From Cloacibacterium caeni (GTDB lineage Bacteria > Bacteroidota > Bacteroidia > Flavobacteriales > Weeksellaceae), in contig NZ_OU015319.1 in NCBI RefSeq assembly GCF_907163125.1, forward strand, positions 1,426,001 to 1,490,000: DNA of 64,000 nt, in the 5' to 3' direction. The notes beneath the pieces were generated by a model, which made no database searches, was not told where the DNA came from, and saw only the letters and a program-made list of their open reading frames with translations. A program made the position numbers and the translations under genes. This document shows positions 32,231 to 41,993 of this stretch, piece after piece; the first letter of the stretch is position 1, and each line of letters opens with the position of its first letter.

Positions 32231-35032
32231 TTAGTCATTTACCGTGGTAATAGGTCTTACCAAATCTACATTTTCTTCTGCTACTCCGAAAACCCTATTG
32301 ATAACTCCTTTTTGGTTTTTCTCGAATTTTTTATGAGTACCAGGAGCTGGAGTTCCGCTTGCAACAGGAGCGATTACTTGAATGTTTTCGTTACGGAAAT
32401 TACGCAACATATATGTCCAAGCGCCCATATTTTCTGGCTCTTCTTGTGCCCAAACAAATTCTTTTCTGTTAGAATATTTATCGAAAATACCTTGAATAAT
32501 TTCTGGATTCAATGGATATAATTGTTCGATTCTTACCAAAGCAACTTTGTCATCATTTAATTCTTCTTTCTTAGCCAATAATTCATAGTACAATTTACCA
32601 GAGCAGAAAACTAATTTTTCTACTTTTTCTGGTTGAGTTGTGGCATCATCAATTACCGGTTGGAAACTTCCGTTTGCTAATTCTTCAACCGTAGAAATTA
32701 CTCTTGGATGACGAAGCAATGATTTAGGCGTCATTACCACTAACGGTTTTCTGAACGGGAATTTTTGTTGGCGTCTTAACAAGTGGAAATAATTGGCAGG
32801 TGTAGTACAATTCGCTACAATAATGTTTCCGTTTGCACATAAGTTCAGGAATCTTTCTAATCTTGCTGAAGAGTGTTCTGCACCTTGTCCTTCGAAACCG
32901 TGAGGTAAAAGCATTACCAAACCGTTCTGAATTTTCCATTTTTCTTCTGCTGCAACTAAATATTGGTCAATAACAATTTGAGCACCATTTACAAAATCTC
33001 CAAATTGCGCTTCCCAAATCGTCAAAGTATTAGGAGAGGCCATCGCATAACCGTAGTCAAAACCTAACACACCGTATTCAGAAAGGTGAGAGTTGTAAAT
33101 ATCAAATTTGTTATCAGAAACTTGTTTTAATGGAACGTATTCTTCTTCATTATCTTCTGTTTTTACAACAGCATGTCTATGAGAGAAAGTACCTCTTTCT
33201 ACGTCTTCCCCAGAAATTCTAATGGTGCTGCCTTCTGTAAGAAGCGTTCCATACGCTAATAATTCACCCATTGCCCAATCTAGTGCATTATTTTCTACCA
33301 TTTTTACTCTGGCATCGAATAATCTAGAAATTTTATTGATGAATTTTTTATCTGCTGGTAATGTAGAAATTTTAACAGCTAATTCTCTTAGCTTTTCTAC
33401 ATCATAAGTGGTATTATAATTTTCTAAAACTTGCTGAAGTTTTCCTAATAAAGCATAATTTTTCCAGTCCTCTTCCATGAAAATAGCCATCGTATTTCTT
33501 TCGATTTCCTTAGCTTCATCAAAGTTTTGGTCTAGTAAATTTTTAAATTCTTTTTCCATTTCAGACATTACAGCATCTGAAACCACTCCTTCTTCTACGA
33601 GTTTTTTCTTGTAAATTTCTCTTGGATTAGGGTGTTTAGAAATGGTTTTATACAAACTAGGTTGGGTAAATCTTGGTTCATCACCTTCGTTATGACCATA
33701 TTTTCTATAACCTAATAAATCTATGTATACATCTTTACCAAACTGTGCTCTGTAATCTGCTGCAAATCTAATGGCGTGAACTACTGCTTCTACATCGTCT
33801 GCATTTACATGCATTACTGGAGAATCAGTCACTTTAGCAATATCTGTACAGTAAATAGAAGAACGAGCATCTAAATAGTTAGTGGTAAAACCAACTTGGT
33901 TATTCACTACAATGTGAACTGTTCCACCAGTTTTATAACCTTCTAGCGTCATCATTTGTGCTACTTCGTACACAATTCCTTGTCCTGCGATTGCAGCATC
34001 ACCATGGATAACAATTGGCAATACTTTTTTAGCATTACCTTGGTAAGTATGGTCTATTTTAGCTCTAGAAATTCCGCCAACCAAAGAAGCTACGGTTTCT
34101 AAGTGAGACGGGTTAGGAACTAAGTTAATTCTTACTTCTTCACCAGCTGCTGTAGTTATTTTTTTAGATGAACCCAAGTGATATTTTACATCACCAGAGA
34201 ATACATCTTCTTCAAATTCTTTTCCTTCGAATTCTGAGAAAATCTGCTTGTAAGATTTCTGGAAAATATTGGTTAAAACATTTAATCTACCTCTGTGAGC
34301 CATCCCAAGAATTACCTCATCTACTCCATGAATAGAAGAACGAGAAATCAATTGGTCTAGCGCAGGAATTAATGATTCTCCACCTTCTAGAGAGAAACGT
34401 TTTTGACCTACGAATTTCGTGTGCAAGTAGTTTTCGAAAGCTACTGCTTGATTTAATTTATGTAAAATCTCTTTTTTCTCAGCTGCAGAAAGAGTTGGGT
34501 GATTTTCATTCACATTAATCCATTCTCTGATGAATTTTTTCTCTTCTACACTTTGAATGTGCATATATTCTACCCCGATAGAATCACAATATACTTTTTC
34601 TAGATGATTGATGATTTCTTGAAGTGTAGCTGCACCATTTAGTCCAGCTTCTGTAGCAGAATTAAATTTGGTCTGTAAATCTGCTTTAGATAAACCAAAA
34701 TTCTCTATTGATAAATCTGGAGAATATGTTCTACGTTCACGTACTGGATTGGTCTTGGTAAACAAGTGACCACGTCTTTTGTAATCATTAATTAAATTGA
34801 TTACCTTGAATTCTTTTTCAATGTTTTCTGGAATATTCCCTGTAGCGACTACATTAGAAGCTAATTGGGTAATAGAAACCTCATCATCACTATAATTTGC
34901 TAGTGCAAAATCAAAACCTTGGAAAAATGATTTCCACGAAGGTTCTATAGAATCTGGGTACTTTAAATATTGTTGATATAAATCTTCAATAAATTGAGAA
35001 TGTGCTGCATTTAGAAATGAAAATCTGTCCAT
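32231..35032 (-). CDS. sucA: 2-oxoglutarate dehydrogenase E1 component
   Basis: The 933-residue thiamine diphosphate enzyme decarboxylates 2-oxoglutarate and succinylates the E2 lipoyl group. The N-terminal block FSFLNAAHSQFIEDLYQQY binds E2, and the substrate region contains LGMAHRGRLNVL. VIHGDAAIAGQGIVYE precedes the thiamine-binding part, and the C-terminal half has EAQFGDFVNGAQ and LPHGFEGQGAEHSSAR. Length is normal. It is the first gene of a three-gene operon with a -7 element at 35069-35076. Confidence 0.97.
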   Translation of the reverse strand: MDRFSFLNAAHSQFIEDLYQQYLKYPDSIEPSWKSFFQGFDFALANYSDDEVSITQLASNVVATGNIPENIEKEFKVINLINDYKRRGHLFTKTNPVRERRTYSPDLSIENFGLSKADLQTKFNSATEAGLNGAATLQEIINHLEKVYCDSIGVEYMHIQSVEEKKFIREWINVNENHPTLSAAEKKEILHKLNQAVAFENYLHTKFVGQKRFSLEGGESLIPALDQLISRSSIHGVDEVILGMAHRGRLNVLTNIFQKSYKQIFSEFEGKEFEEDVFSGDVKYHLGSSKKITTAAGEEVRINLVPNPSHLETVASLVGGISRAKIDHTYQGNAKKVLPIVIHGDAAIAGQGIVYEVAQMMTLEGYKTGGTVHIVVNNQVGFTTNYLDARSSIYCTDIAKVTDSPVMHVNADDVEAVVHAIRFAADYRAQFGKDVYIDLLGYRKYGHNEGDEPRFTQPSLYKTISKHPNPREIYKKKLVEEGVVSDAVMSEMEKEFKNLLDQNFDEAKEIERNTMAIFMEEDWKNYALLGKLQQVLENYNTTYDVEKLRELAVKISTLPADKKFINKISRLFDARVKMVENNALDWAMGELLAYGTLLTEGSTIRISGEDVERGTFSHRHAVVKTEDNEEEYVPLKQVSDNKFDIYNSHLSEYGVLGFDYGYAMASPNTLTIWEAQFGDFVNGAQIVIDQYLVAAEEKWKIQNGLVMLLPHGFEGQGAEHSSARLERFLNLCANGNIIVANCTTPANYFHLLRRQQKFPFRKPLVVMTPKSLLRHPRVISTVEELANGSFQPVIDDATTQPEKVEKLVFCSGKLYYELLAKKEELNDDKVALVRIEQLYPLNPEIIQGIFDKYSNRKEFVWAQEEPENMGAWTYMLRNFRNENIQVIAPVASGTPAPGTHKKFEKNQKGVINRVFGVAEENVDLVRPITTVND

Positions 35033-35068
35033 TTTCCGCCTTTTTCTTTGTTAGAAGTATAGTTTATG

Positions 35069-35076
35069 CAAAATTA
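35069..35076 (-). promoter_or_regulatory. Putative -7 element of sucA
   Basis: On the minus strand TAATTTTG matches TAnnTTTG, 36 bp before the sucA start. Confidence 0.5.
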
Positions 35077-35212
35077 CTAAAAAAAAGCGAATTGAGGAAC
35101 TTAAAAAGATGGTAAAAAGGTATAGCTTACATAATAAAAATCTATGCAATCTAAAAAATCGTTAAATAAAATTAAAATTTGTTAAAAAGTAGTTAAAAAT
35201 GAGAATTTTGAA

Positions 35213-36250
35213 CTATTTGTAGACCGGCAAAGAAATTTTTATAGTGACTTCTTTTTTTGCATTCGGAGCTTCTATGAAAGTTTCTTGTAACTGACCATTT
35301 CTCATGCTGTCTTTTTGAGCTTTTTGCAGGAGTTGAGCAATCACTTTTATTCTATTTTCATATCTCCCTTTGTAATACATAATATAGTTTTCTGAAGCAT
35401 TCAAAGTGCGGAAATTGAAATTATTATCAGAAAGTCCTTCTCTTTTTTTCACGGGAACTCCATAGAAATAAGAAACCTCTTTGTCTTTATAACTTCCTGG
35501 CTCTGTAATTAAAACAGGAACTCCAAATTCATCTTCCTTTTTACCTAAATCTTTGGTTACCAAACTGATGACTTTATTGTGATTCAGTTCTATATTTTTA
35601 ATTAAATCTCCTTTTTTATTCACACTCGAAACATTAATTCCCAAAAGCAATTGGCCGTCTTGTTTTTCGACCATGAGTGTATCATATTTAATTTTAGAAA
35701 GTAAAATTTCTTTGTCTACTTTTCCACTCAAGAGTTGAGATAGATTTACCATAGATTGGTCTATATTTCCTGCTACAAAATCTTCTGAAAGCAGATTAAG
35801 CGAACGTTTCAAGAACGGCAATCTAGGCGTGTGAACAAACCAAATGACTTTGGTTTTATTTCCTTGCGGAACAAATTTTACATTAATACTGTATGGATTA
35901 ACGTTTTTCCCTTCGAACAATTGATATTTTAGCGTAGAAAAAGGATTCTCATAACGAATGAAGAAATCTCCATAATCAGATTCATTTTTCTTGTTCTGAT
36001 AATTCAAAGAAGAGCCTTGTCCTTCATAAGGTGTATAAAATGCGAAAGTGTAATCTTCTTTTGAAACAAAAAATTCATTCCATTGCGTGAAATTCTGCAA
36101 ATTATTGAACTGAGGAAAAACCTTATCTATAGGATAATTAATTTCTTTTTCAACAGTAAAACTTTTGCTTTCTTCTACAAAAAGCATAGAAACGGCATAC
36201 ACCGAAAACAAAAAGATACTTATATAAATTACAAATTTATACCAACGCAT
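35213..36250 (-). CDS. SRPBCC-family membrane-anchored protein
   Basis: The protein (345 residues from ATG 36250) has one N-terminal membrane segment (YKFVIYISIFLFSVYAVSML) followed by an SRPBCC/polyketide-cyclase-like domain beginning EKEINYPIDKVFPQFNNL. WNEFF and a run of beta strands follow. The C-terminal part (GLSDNNFNFRTLNASENYIM) may be a second ligand-binding lobe of the GyrI-like kind. No catalytic residues are evident. The frame extends to 36283 but MRWYKFV is the natural start. It lies downstream of a small exported gene on the same strand. Confidence 0.75.
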   Translation of the reverse strand: MRWYKFVIYISIFLFSVYAVSMLFVEESKSFTVEKEINYPIDKVFPQFNNLQNFTQWNEFFVSKEDYTFAFYTPYEGQGSSLNYQNKKNESDYGDFFIRYENPFSTLKYQLFEGKNVNPYSINVKFVPQGNKTKVIWFVHTPRLPFLKRSLNLLSEDFVAGNIDQSMVNLSQLLSGKVDKEILLSKIKYDTLMVEKQDGQLLLGINVSSVNKKGDLIKNIELNHNKVISLVTKDLGKKEDEFGVPVLITEPGSYKDKEVSYFYGVPVKKREGLSDNNFNFRTLNASENYIMYYKGRYENRIKVIAQLLQKAQKDSMRNGQLQETFIEAPNAKKEVTIKISLPVYK

Positions 36251-36324
36251 AATATAGGTTAAAAAATAATGAGTAACCAGCAAATTGTATCTTTTGCAGA
36301 TTACTCATTACATATAATTATAGA

Positions 36325-36729
36325 TTAATGTTCGTGCTCGTCTTCTGCTTTGCAAAGACCTACAATGGTGTGAAATGTATCATGAAGAGCCATAAAATCA
36401 TTTTTAAGGGCTTCATCTGATGCTCCAGACTTAATTTTTTTATTGAAAGCTTTCGTTTCTTTCACTAATTTTTTCAAAGATTTTTTAATGGCATCTTTAT
36501 TACCGAAATCTGCTGGAATTTCTGAGTTTTTGAAAGCAACTGCTTTGGTTTCCATTTCATCTATTCTGCTTTTAATCGGTGCAAAATTTCCTTCTTCAGC
36601 GGGATGAAATGTTTGGCTCATCACTTTATGAAATTCTGTTTTTTCTTTCCATTCGCTGGTTTGCGCAGAAACAACTTGGCTCATAAAGAACACAGCCATT
36701 ACGGTGAATAAAAATTTGATTTTTTTCAT
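36325..36729 (-). CDS. Small exported helical protein with possible metal or haem ligands
   Basis: The 134-residue protein has a signal peptide ending VVSAQ. The mature part is helical and contains FHKVMSQTFHPAEEGNF near residues 33-49, LHDTFHTIVGLC near 116-127 and a terminal EDEHEH. The spaced His and Met residues and helical pattern recall cytochrome b562-like four-helix bundles or periplasmic metal-binding proteins; I have no firm match. It has its own -7 element at 36750-36757, so it is expressed separately from glgC. Confidence 0.6.
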   Translation of the reverse strand: MKKIKFLFTVMAVFFMSQVVSAQTSEWKEKTEFHKVMSQTFHPAEEGNFAPIKSRIDEMETKAVAFKNSEIPADFGNKDAIKKSLKKLVKETKAFNKKIKSGASDEALKNDFMALHDTFHTIVGLCKAEDEHEH

Positions 36730-36749
36730 TTGTTTAATTTTTAGTTGAG

Positions 36750-36757
36750 CAAATTTA
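36750..36757 (-). promoter_or_regulatory. Putative -7 element of the gene at 36325-36729
   Basis: On the minus strand TAAATTTG matches TAnnTTTG, 20 bp before the start codon, and immediately follows the glgC terminator. Confidence 0.5.
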
Positions 36758-36764
36758 GAATTAA

Positions 36765-36799
36765 AAATCGGGCTTGCAAAAAAATTACAAGCCCGATTT
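36765..36799 (-). terminator. Terminator of the glg operon
   Basis: Perfect 12-bp arms AAATCGGGCTTG and CAAGCCCGATTT lie 19 bp after the glgC stop. Confidence 0.85.
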
Positions 36800-36817
36800 C
36801 CTAAAAATAAAAAAACT

Positions 36818-38089
36818 CTATGGTATCACTGTTCCATCTTTTATGATGGCATCTTTTTTCACCACGATTATTCCGTCTTTTATAGAATGGGTTTTGAAAT
36901 CTCCATCTGGTAGATGCTTGCTACCGATAATTCTTACGTTATTCCCAATATGACAATTTTTATCTAAAATAGCATTTTCTATGTAACAGAATTTACCTAC
37001 CCCGATGTTTGGAATGCCTTTAGCTTCATTTTCTGCCATGTCTTCAGAATTTTGGTAGTAATCTGCTCCCATGATATAAGAACGAATGACGGTACTTCCT
37101 TTTTCTATTCTGGTTCTGTTCCCAATGAGTGAATGCTCAATTTTATCTGCCATAATAATACATCCGTCTGCAAAAATGGCTTTATTCACAAAAGAACCAT
37201 TGATTTTAGAAGGCGGCAACATTCTTGGTCTTGTATAAATTGGTGAATTGCTAAACATATTGAATTTTGGCAATTCATTGGTTAAATCCATATTCGCTTC
37301 GAAGAAAGAACCGATGGTTCCTATATCTGTCCAATAACCTTCGTATTGGTAACTTAGCGTATTATATCCGTTATTAATTGCATTTGGAATGAGGTCTTTG
37401 CCAAAGTCATCTCCTTTGTCTTCCTCAAACATCTTTCTCAAGACCTTTTTATTAAACACATAAATTCCCATAGAAGCAAGGTAATCTCTACCTTGTTGTT
37501 TCATATCATCCGAAACCTCAGAAGTCCAATCTGGTAAAACGTCTGTAGATGGTTTTTCTATGAAAGAGGTGATTTGGTTTTCGTCATTGGCTTTTAAAAT
37601 TCCAAAACCAGTAGCATCTTTACTGTTTACAGGAATGGTAGCAATGGTGATATCTCCGCCTTTTTCGATGTGGAAATCTATCATTTCTTTGAAATCCATT
37701 TGGTACAATTGGTCACCAGAAAGAATGAGAATGTAATCATAATCATATTTGTCTAAATGACGCATAGATTGTCTTACTGCGTCTGCTGTTCCTTGATACC
37801 AATTTTCGTTATCTGTGCTTTGTTCAGCTGCTAAAATATCTACAAAACCTTTGCTAAAAATATCAAAGTGATAGGTGTTTTTGATATGAGAATTAAGCGA
37901 TGCCGAATTAAACTGTGTGAGCACCATAATTCTATTAAAACCAGAATTAAGGCAATTAGAAATAGGAATGTCTACTAATCTGTATTTCCCTGCGATGGGA
38001 ACTGCGGGCTTAGAACGCTTATCTGTAAGAGGAAATAACCTACTACCTCTACCTCCTCCTAATACAATAGATATAACACTTGGTTTCAT
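36818..38089 (-). CDS. glgC: Glucose-1-phosphate adenylyltransferase (ADP-glucose pyrophosphorylase)
   Basis: The 423-residue enzyme makes ADP-glucose for glycogen. The N-terminal nucleotidyltransferase loop reads GGGRGSRLFPLTDKRSKPAVP. The catalytic Asp lies in ILSGDQLYQMD, the glucose-1-phosphate site in FGILKANDE and IEKPSTD, and the C-terminal left-handed beta-helix has hexapeptide-like repeats (GVGKFCYIENAILDKNCHIG). It is the last gene of the glgB-glgA-(broken gene)-glgC run, followed by a strong terminator. Confidence 0.96.
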   Translation of the reverse strand: MKPSVISIVLGGGRGSRLFPLTDKRSKPAVPIAGKYRLVDIPISNCLNSGFNRIMVLTQFNSASLNSHIKNTYHFDIFSKGFVDILAAEQSTDNENWYQGTADAVRQSMRHLDKYDYDYILILSGDQLYQMDFKEMIDFHIEKGGDITIATIPVNSKDATGFGILKANDENQITSFIEKPSTDVLPDWTSEVSDDMKQQGRDYLASMGIYVFNKKVLRKMFEEDKGDDFGKDLIPNAINNGYNTLSYQYEGYWTDIGTIGSFFEANMDLTNELPKFNMFSNSPIYTRPRMLPPSKINGSFVNKAIFADGCIIMADKIEHSLIGNRTRIEKGSTVIRSYIMGADYYQNSEDMAENEAKGIPNIGVGKFCYIENAILDKNCHIGNNVRIIGSKHLPDGDFKTHSIKDGIIVVKKDAIIKDGTVIP

Positions 38090-38107
38090 ATATTTTGTGG
38101 TTTTATT

Positions 38108-38452
38108 TTAATTTTGTCTATAAAGTACAATTCTTTTTTTATTAGTTTTCAATATCAATTTTGAATTATCAATCTTTAAAATTTTAAAAACTGTACTATC
38201 TTTTTCATTTTCCTTCAAAATAAGAAAATCTTTCTGCAATTTATAATCACCTGAAATAATAATTCTAACATCCATCGAAAAAAATTCTTCATACTTATTA
38301 TTAGGAAGAAATTTTACACATAAATATTTCGATAATCAATCATTTAAAGAAACATTTTTTATGGTACAATAATTCGCATCAGTAATTTTTTGAGAAAATA
38401 CTAAAATTGAAAATATTAAATTTATTAAAAAAAAGAACTTCTTATAAATCAT
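38108..38452 (-). pseudogene. Small exported protein gene interrupted by in-frame TGA, between glgA and glgC
   Basis: On the minus strand ATG at 38452 overlaps the glgA stop as ATGA. The frame begins MIYKKFFFLINLIFSILVFS, a signal peptide, and continues QKITDANYCTIKNVSLND to TGA at 38336-38338 (codon 39). After it the same frame runs LSKYLCVKFLPNNKYEEFFS and on for about 75 codons to TAA at 38108-38110. The joined product would be about 114 residues, exported and unknown in function. The open second part without further stops suggests a recent mutation or a sequencing error. TGA serves as the normal stop of glgA, so recoding is unlikely. Confidence 0.65.
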
Positions 38453-39858
38453 TTTTTACGATATAAATTTACATAATTTTCAGCAGATTTCTGCCAAGAA
38501 AAGTCCAAATTCATTATTGTTTTTCGTAAATTTTGCATTTCTTCTTTATCATCATATAAATACAGTGCTCTTTTGATGGCATGTACAGCATCATCAGTTC
38601 CCGGGAAGGTATAATTTAAACCATAACCTCCTGAAGAAATGTCTGTTACGGTATCTTTTAACCCACCTGTATAACGTACAATTGGGATAGTTCCGTATCT
38701 CATGGCATACATTTGATTCAATCCACAAGGTTCTACTCGAGAAGGCATCAATAAGAAATCTGCACCTGCGTAAATCTTGTGCGACAAAGCTTCTTTGTAT
38801 CCTAAATCCATCGCAAAATTTACATGAAATTCCTCTTGAAGTTGTTTCAGTGTATTTTCTATTTGTGGGTTTCCAGAACCTAAAATGAGAATATTTAAAG
38901 CACCTTCGGTTTCAGAAATGCTTCTTCTTACAATATCTGGTAACATATCTGCTCCTTTTTCGCCAGCAAATCTTCCAATAAAAGCAAAAAGCGGAAGTTC
39001 TGGATTCAAACCATATTCTTCACAAAGCCATTTTTTATTTTTTTCTTTTCCTTCTTCAAAGTTCTCTTTAGAATAATGATCGTTGAGCATTATATCCGTC
39101 ATAGGATTCCATACTTCTGTATCTATTCCATTGATGATTCCATGTGCTTTTCTGTGTTCTTGTCTAATTAAATCTTGCAAACCTTGCGCATCTTCAAACA
39201 ACTCATGCATATAACCTTGAGAAACCGCAGTAAATTCATGACAACACTTAATCATAGTTGCCAAAGGATTAATTCTTCCGTTCCAATCGAGCAACCCCCA
39301 TTTCCAAGCGTCAAAACGTGGCATATAATTAGACATTTGCCAATCCATCGTTCCTTGATATTCCCCATTATGAATGGTTCCTACGGTTTTTACACCTTTT
39401 AAAAAATCAAAATCCTGACAATACTCTACCATAAACGGAACTAATCCGGTATGATAATCATGACAATGCAAGACATCCGGACGAATTTCCATTGCAGAAA
39501 GCCAATGCAAAACCGCATGCTGAAATGCGATAAATTGTTGACTTTCATCAAAATAACCATAGACTTGATCTCTATCTAACAATCCTGGAATTTTCACCAA
39601 ATACAATTCGTATCCTAAAACATTATGTTTTTCTTTCATGACCAAAACTTGGTACATGTGATGTATCTGATGAATAAAGCCATCAAAAACTACTTCGAAT
39701 TCGTTTTCGTTTACAAATGGTTTATTATACCAAGGCATTACTACTTTGGCATCAATTCCCATTTTGGTTTGGTATTTAGGAAGCGCACCTACTACATCTG
39801 CTAAACCGCCTACTTTAGCTACCGGAAAACATTCTACGCTTAAATGGAAAACTTTCAT
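38449..39858 (-). CDS. glgA: Glycogen synthase, ADP-glucose type
   Basis: The 469-residue GT5 enzyme extends alpha-1,4-glucan from ADP-glucose. The N-terminal ADP-glucose site reads KVGGLADVVGALPK at residues 15-28, and LHCHDYHTGLVPF is the next conserved block. FAFIGRFAGEKGADML begins the C-terminal Rossmann domain, and MPSRVEPCGLNQMYAMRYG holds the conserved catalytic Glu region. Length matches bacterial GlgA. The stop overlaps the start of the interrupted gene at 38452, and glgB lies 36 bp upstream. Confidence 0.96.
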   Translation of the reverse strand: MKVFHLSVECFPVAKVGGLADVVGALPKYQTKMGIDAKVVMPWYNKPFVNENEFEVVFDGFIHQIHHMYQVLVMKEKHNVLGYELYLVKIPGLLDRDQVYGYFDESQQFIAFQHAVLHWLSAMEIRPDVLHCHDYHTGLVPFMVEYCQDFDFLKGVKTVGTIHNGEYQGTMDWQMSNYMPRFDAWKWGLLDWNGRINPLATMIKCCHEFTAVSQGYMHELFEDAQGLQDLIRQEHRKAHGIINGIDTEVWNPMTDIMLNDHYSKENFEEGKEKNKKWLCEEYGLNPELPLFAFIGRFAGEKGADMLPDIVRRSISETEGALNILILGSGNPQIENTLKQLQEEFHVNFAMDLGYKEALSHKIYAGADFLLMPSRVEPCGLNQMYAMRYGTIPIVRYTGGLKDTVTDISSGGYGLNYTFPGTDDAVHAIKRALYLYDDKEEMQNLRKTIMNLDFSWQKSAENYVNLYRKK

Positions 39859-39894
39859 CTTAAGTTTGAGTTATGAGTTATAAATTATAAGTTA

Positions 39895-41832
39895 TTATTT
39901 GCTTTTTGCTTGGTTCTTTTTAGTTTTCTCCGTTTGCTTTAAAATAATTCCTGAAAGCGGAGGCAAAGTAACAATCATAGAATTGGATTTATTATTCCAT
40001 GGAGTTTCTTCGTACCATTTGATTTCTGGAACTACTCCACTTCCTCCAAATTCTGGAGCATCTGAATTGAGAATCACTTCCCATTTTGTTCCTTCTTCTA
40101 TCCCAATTTTATAATCGAAAGTTCTAGGAGTAAGATTCAATACAGACATGAGCACCTCATCTTCAGATTTTCCTTTTCTTAGAAAAACATAGATAGAATT
40201 ATCTGCATCATCGGCTTCAATCCATTCAAAACCGTATGGATTAAAATTATTTTCGTAAAGTGCTTTTTCGGATTTGAAAACCGTATTCAAATTTTTTACA
40301 AAATTCTGCAATCCTTGATGTATTGGATATTGTAGAAGATGCCAATCTAAACTTTGGCTAAAATCCCATTCGTGAGTTTGCCCAAATTCACCACCCATGA
40401 AAAGCAATTTATTACCTGGATGCGTGTACATATAGGTATACAATGCTCTTAAATTGGCATGTTTTTGCCATTCATCACCCTGCATTTTAAAAATCAAACT
40501 GCTTTTTCCGTGTACTACTTCGTCATGAGATAATGGCAACATGTAGTTTTCATTATTCATGTACATGGTACTGAAAGTAAGTTTATGATGATGATATTTT
40601 CTAGCAATAGGGTCTTCTTCGAAATAATCTAAGGTATCATGCATCCAGCCCATCATCCATTTCATTCCGAAACCTAATCCGTCATCATAAATAGGTTTGG
40701 TAACTTTAGGAAAATCACTGCTGTCTTCTGCAATCGTTTGTATATCTGGAAATTCTCTGTACACAATTGTATTCATCTCTTTGATGAAATCAATCGCTTC
40801 TAGATTTCTGTTGTCTCCATATTTATTTGGCTCCCATTCTCCATCTGCTCTAGAATAATCTAATTCTAGCATAGAACGCACTGCATCTACACGTAAACCA
40901 TCTGCATGATATCTATCAAGCCAAAAACAAGCATTGGAAATCAGGAAAGATTTTACTTCGTTTCTTCCGTAGTTGAAAATATGAGATTTCCAATCGGGGT
41001 GAAATCCTTTTCTTGGGTCTTCATGTTCGTAGAGAAAACTTCCATCAAAATAATGTAAACCATTCGCATCTCCCGGAAAATGGGAAGGAACCCAATCGAG
41101 AATTACGCCAATTTCATTTTTGTGCAATTCTTCTATTAAATACATTAAATCTTGTGGCGTTCCAAAACGAGAACTCGCTGCGTAGAAACCAGTAATTTGG
41201 TAACCCCAACTTGGATCGAAAGGATATTCCATCACAGGCATAAATTCTACATGTGTAAAATTCATTTCTTTGACATAAGGAACTAGTCTTTCTGCAATTT
41301 CCCTGTACGTGAAAAAACGGTTAGGATCATCTGTTCCTCTCATCCAAGAAGCCAAGTGAACTTCATAAACCGAAATAGGAGATTCTAAAGAATTTTTTTG
41401 ATGGCGGTTTTTCATCCATTCTTGGTCTTTCCATTCGTAGAAAGTAGTATCTACAATAGAAGCCGCTTGAATGGTTTGTTGCCACTTTAAAGCATAAGGA
41501 TCGCCTTTTTCTAAATAAGCACCGCTATATGTTTGAATGCCATATTTGTAAATCACACCAAAATCTAAGCCTTCTATAAAGCCTTCCCAAATCCCAGAAC
41601 CATCCCAACGGATTTTGAGTTCAGAAACTCTAGAATCCCAATTATTGAAATCTCCAATTACGGAAACTTGTTTAGCATTAGGAGCCCAAACCGCAAAATA
41701 GATTCCTGTTTTACCGTCTATTTCTACTTTATGAGAACCCATTTTTTCGTAGAGTTTAAAGTGTTTTCCTTCACGGAAAAGATGGATATCAAATTCAGAA
41801 AAAAGAGAATGAGGTACTACTTGGTAAGTCAT
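39895..41832 (-). CDS. glgB: 1,4-alpha-glucan branching enzyme
   Basis: This GH13 enzyme introduces alpha-1,6 branches. The CBM48 domain has GIYFAVWAPNAKQVSVIGDFN, and the barrel carries DWVPSHFP, DGLRVDAVRSML with the nucleophilic Asp, IAEDSSDFP with the acid Glu and PLSHDEVVHGK with the stabilising Asp. From ATG 41832 the protein is 645 residues, a normal length. The upstream extension to 41871 is rejected because MTYQVVPHSLF is the better start. It leads the glycogen operon. Confidence 0.95.
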   Translation of the reverse strand: MTYQVVPHSLFSEFDIHLFREGKHFKLYEKMGSHKVEIDGKTGIYFAVWAPNAKQVSVIGDFNNWDSRVSELKIRWDGSGIWEGFIEGLDFGVIYKYGIQTYSGAYLEKGDPYALKWQQTIQAASIVDTTFYEWKDQEWMKNRHQKNSLESPISVYEVHLASWMRGTDDPNRFFTYREIAERLVPYVKEMNFTHVEFMPVMEYPFDPSWGYQITGFYAASSRFGTPQDLMYLIEELHKNEIGVILDWVPSHFPGDANGLHYFDGSFLYEHEDPRKGFHPDWKSHIFNYGRNEVKSFLISNACFWLDRYHADGLRVDAVRSMLELDYSRADGEWEPNKYGDNRNLEAIDFIKEMNTIVYREFPDIQTIAEDSSDFPKVTKPIYDDGLGFGMKWMMGWMHDTLDYFEEDPIARKYHHHKLTFSTMYMNNENYMLPLSHDEVVHGKSSLIFKMQGDEWQKHANLRALYTYMYTHPGNKLLFMGGEFGQTHEWDFSQSLDWHLLQYPIHQGLQNFVKNLNTVFKSEKALYENNFNPYGFEWIEADDADNSIYVFLRKGKSEDEVLMSVLNLTPRTFDYKIGIEEGTKWEVILNSDAPEFGGSGVVPEIKWYEETPWNNKSNSMIVTLPPLSGIILKQTEKTKKNQAKSK

Positions 41833-41942
41833 GGTGATTTTAGTGTTTTTAGGAATGTTAAATAAACACACTAATTTACTGCAAGTAAACGAGAGTACAA
41901 AGTTTTAGGAGGTTAAATGTTTCTTAAATTTAGTAAAAAGAG

Positions 41943-41970
41943 AAGCCGCATAGAAAATTCTACGCGGCTT
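41943..41970 (-). terminator. Terminator of ppdK
   Basis: AAGCCGC-A-TAGAA and TTCTA-C-GCGGCTT form 13-bp arms with one mismatch, 24 bp after the ppdK stop. Confidence 0.75.
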
Positions 41971-41993
41971 ATCATTGTTAATTATAAATATTG

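Noticed and set aside
38336-38338. Selenocysteine or reassigned TGA codon
   Set aside because: glgA directly upstream ends in TGA as a normal stop, no hairpin of SECIS type follows, and no selenoprotein family is recognised.
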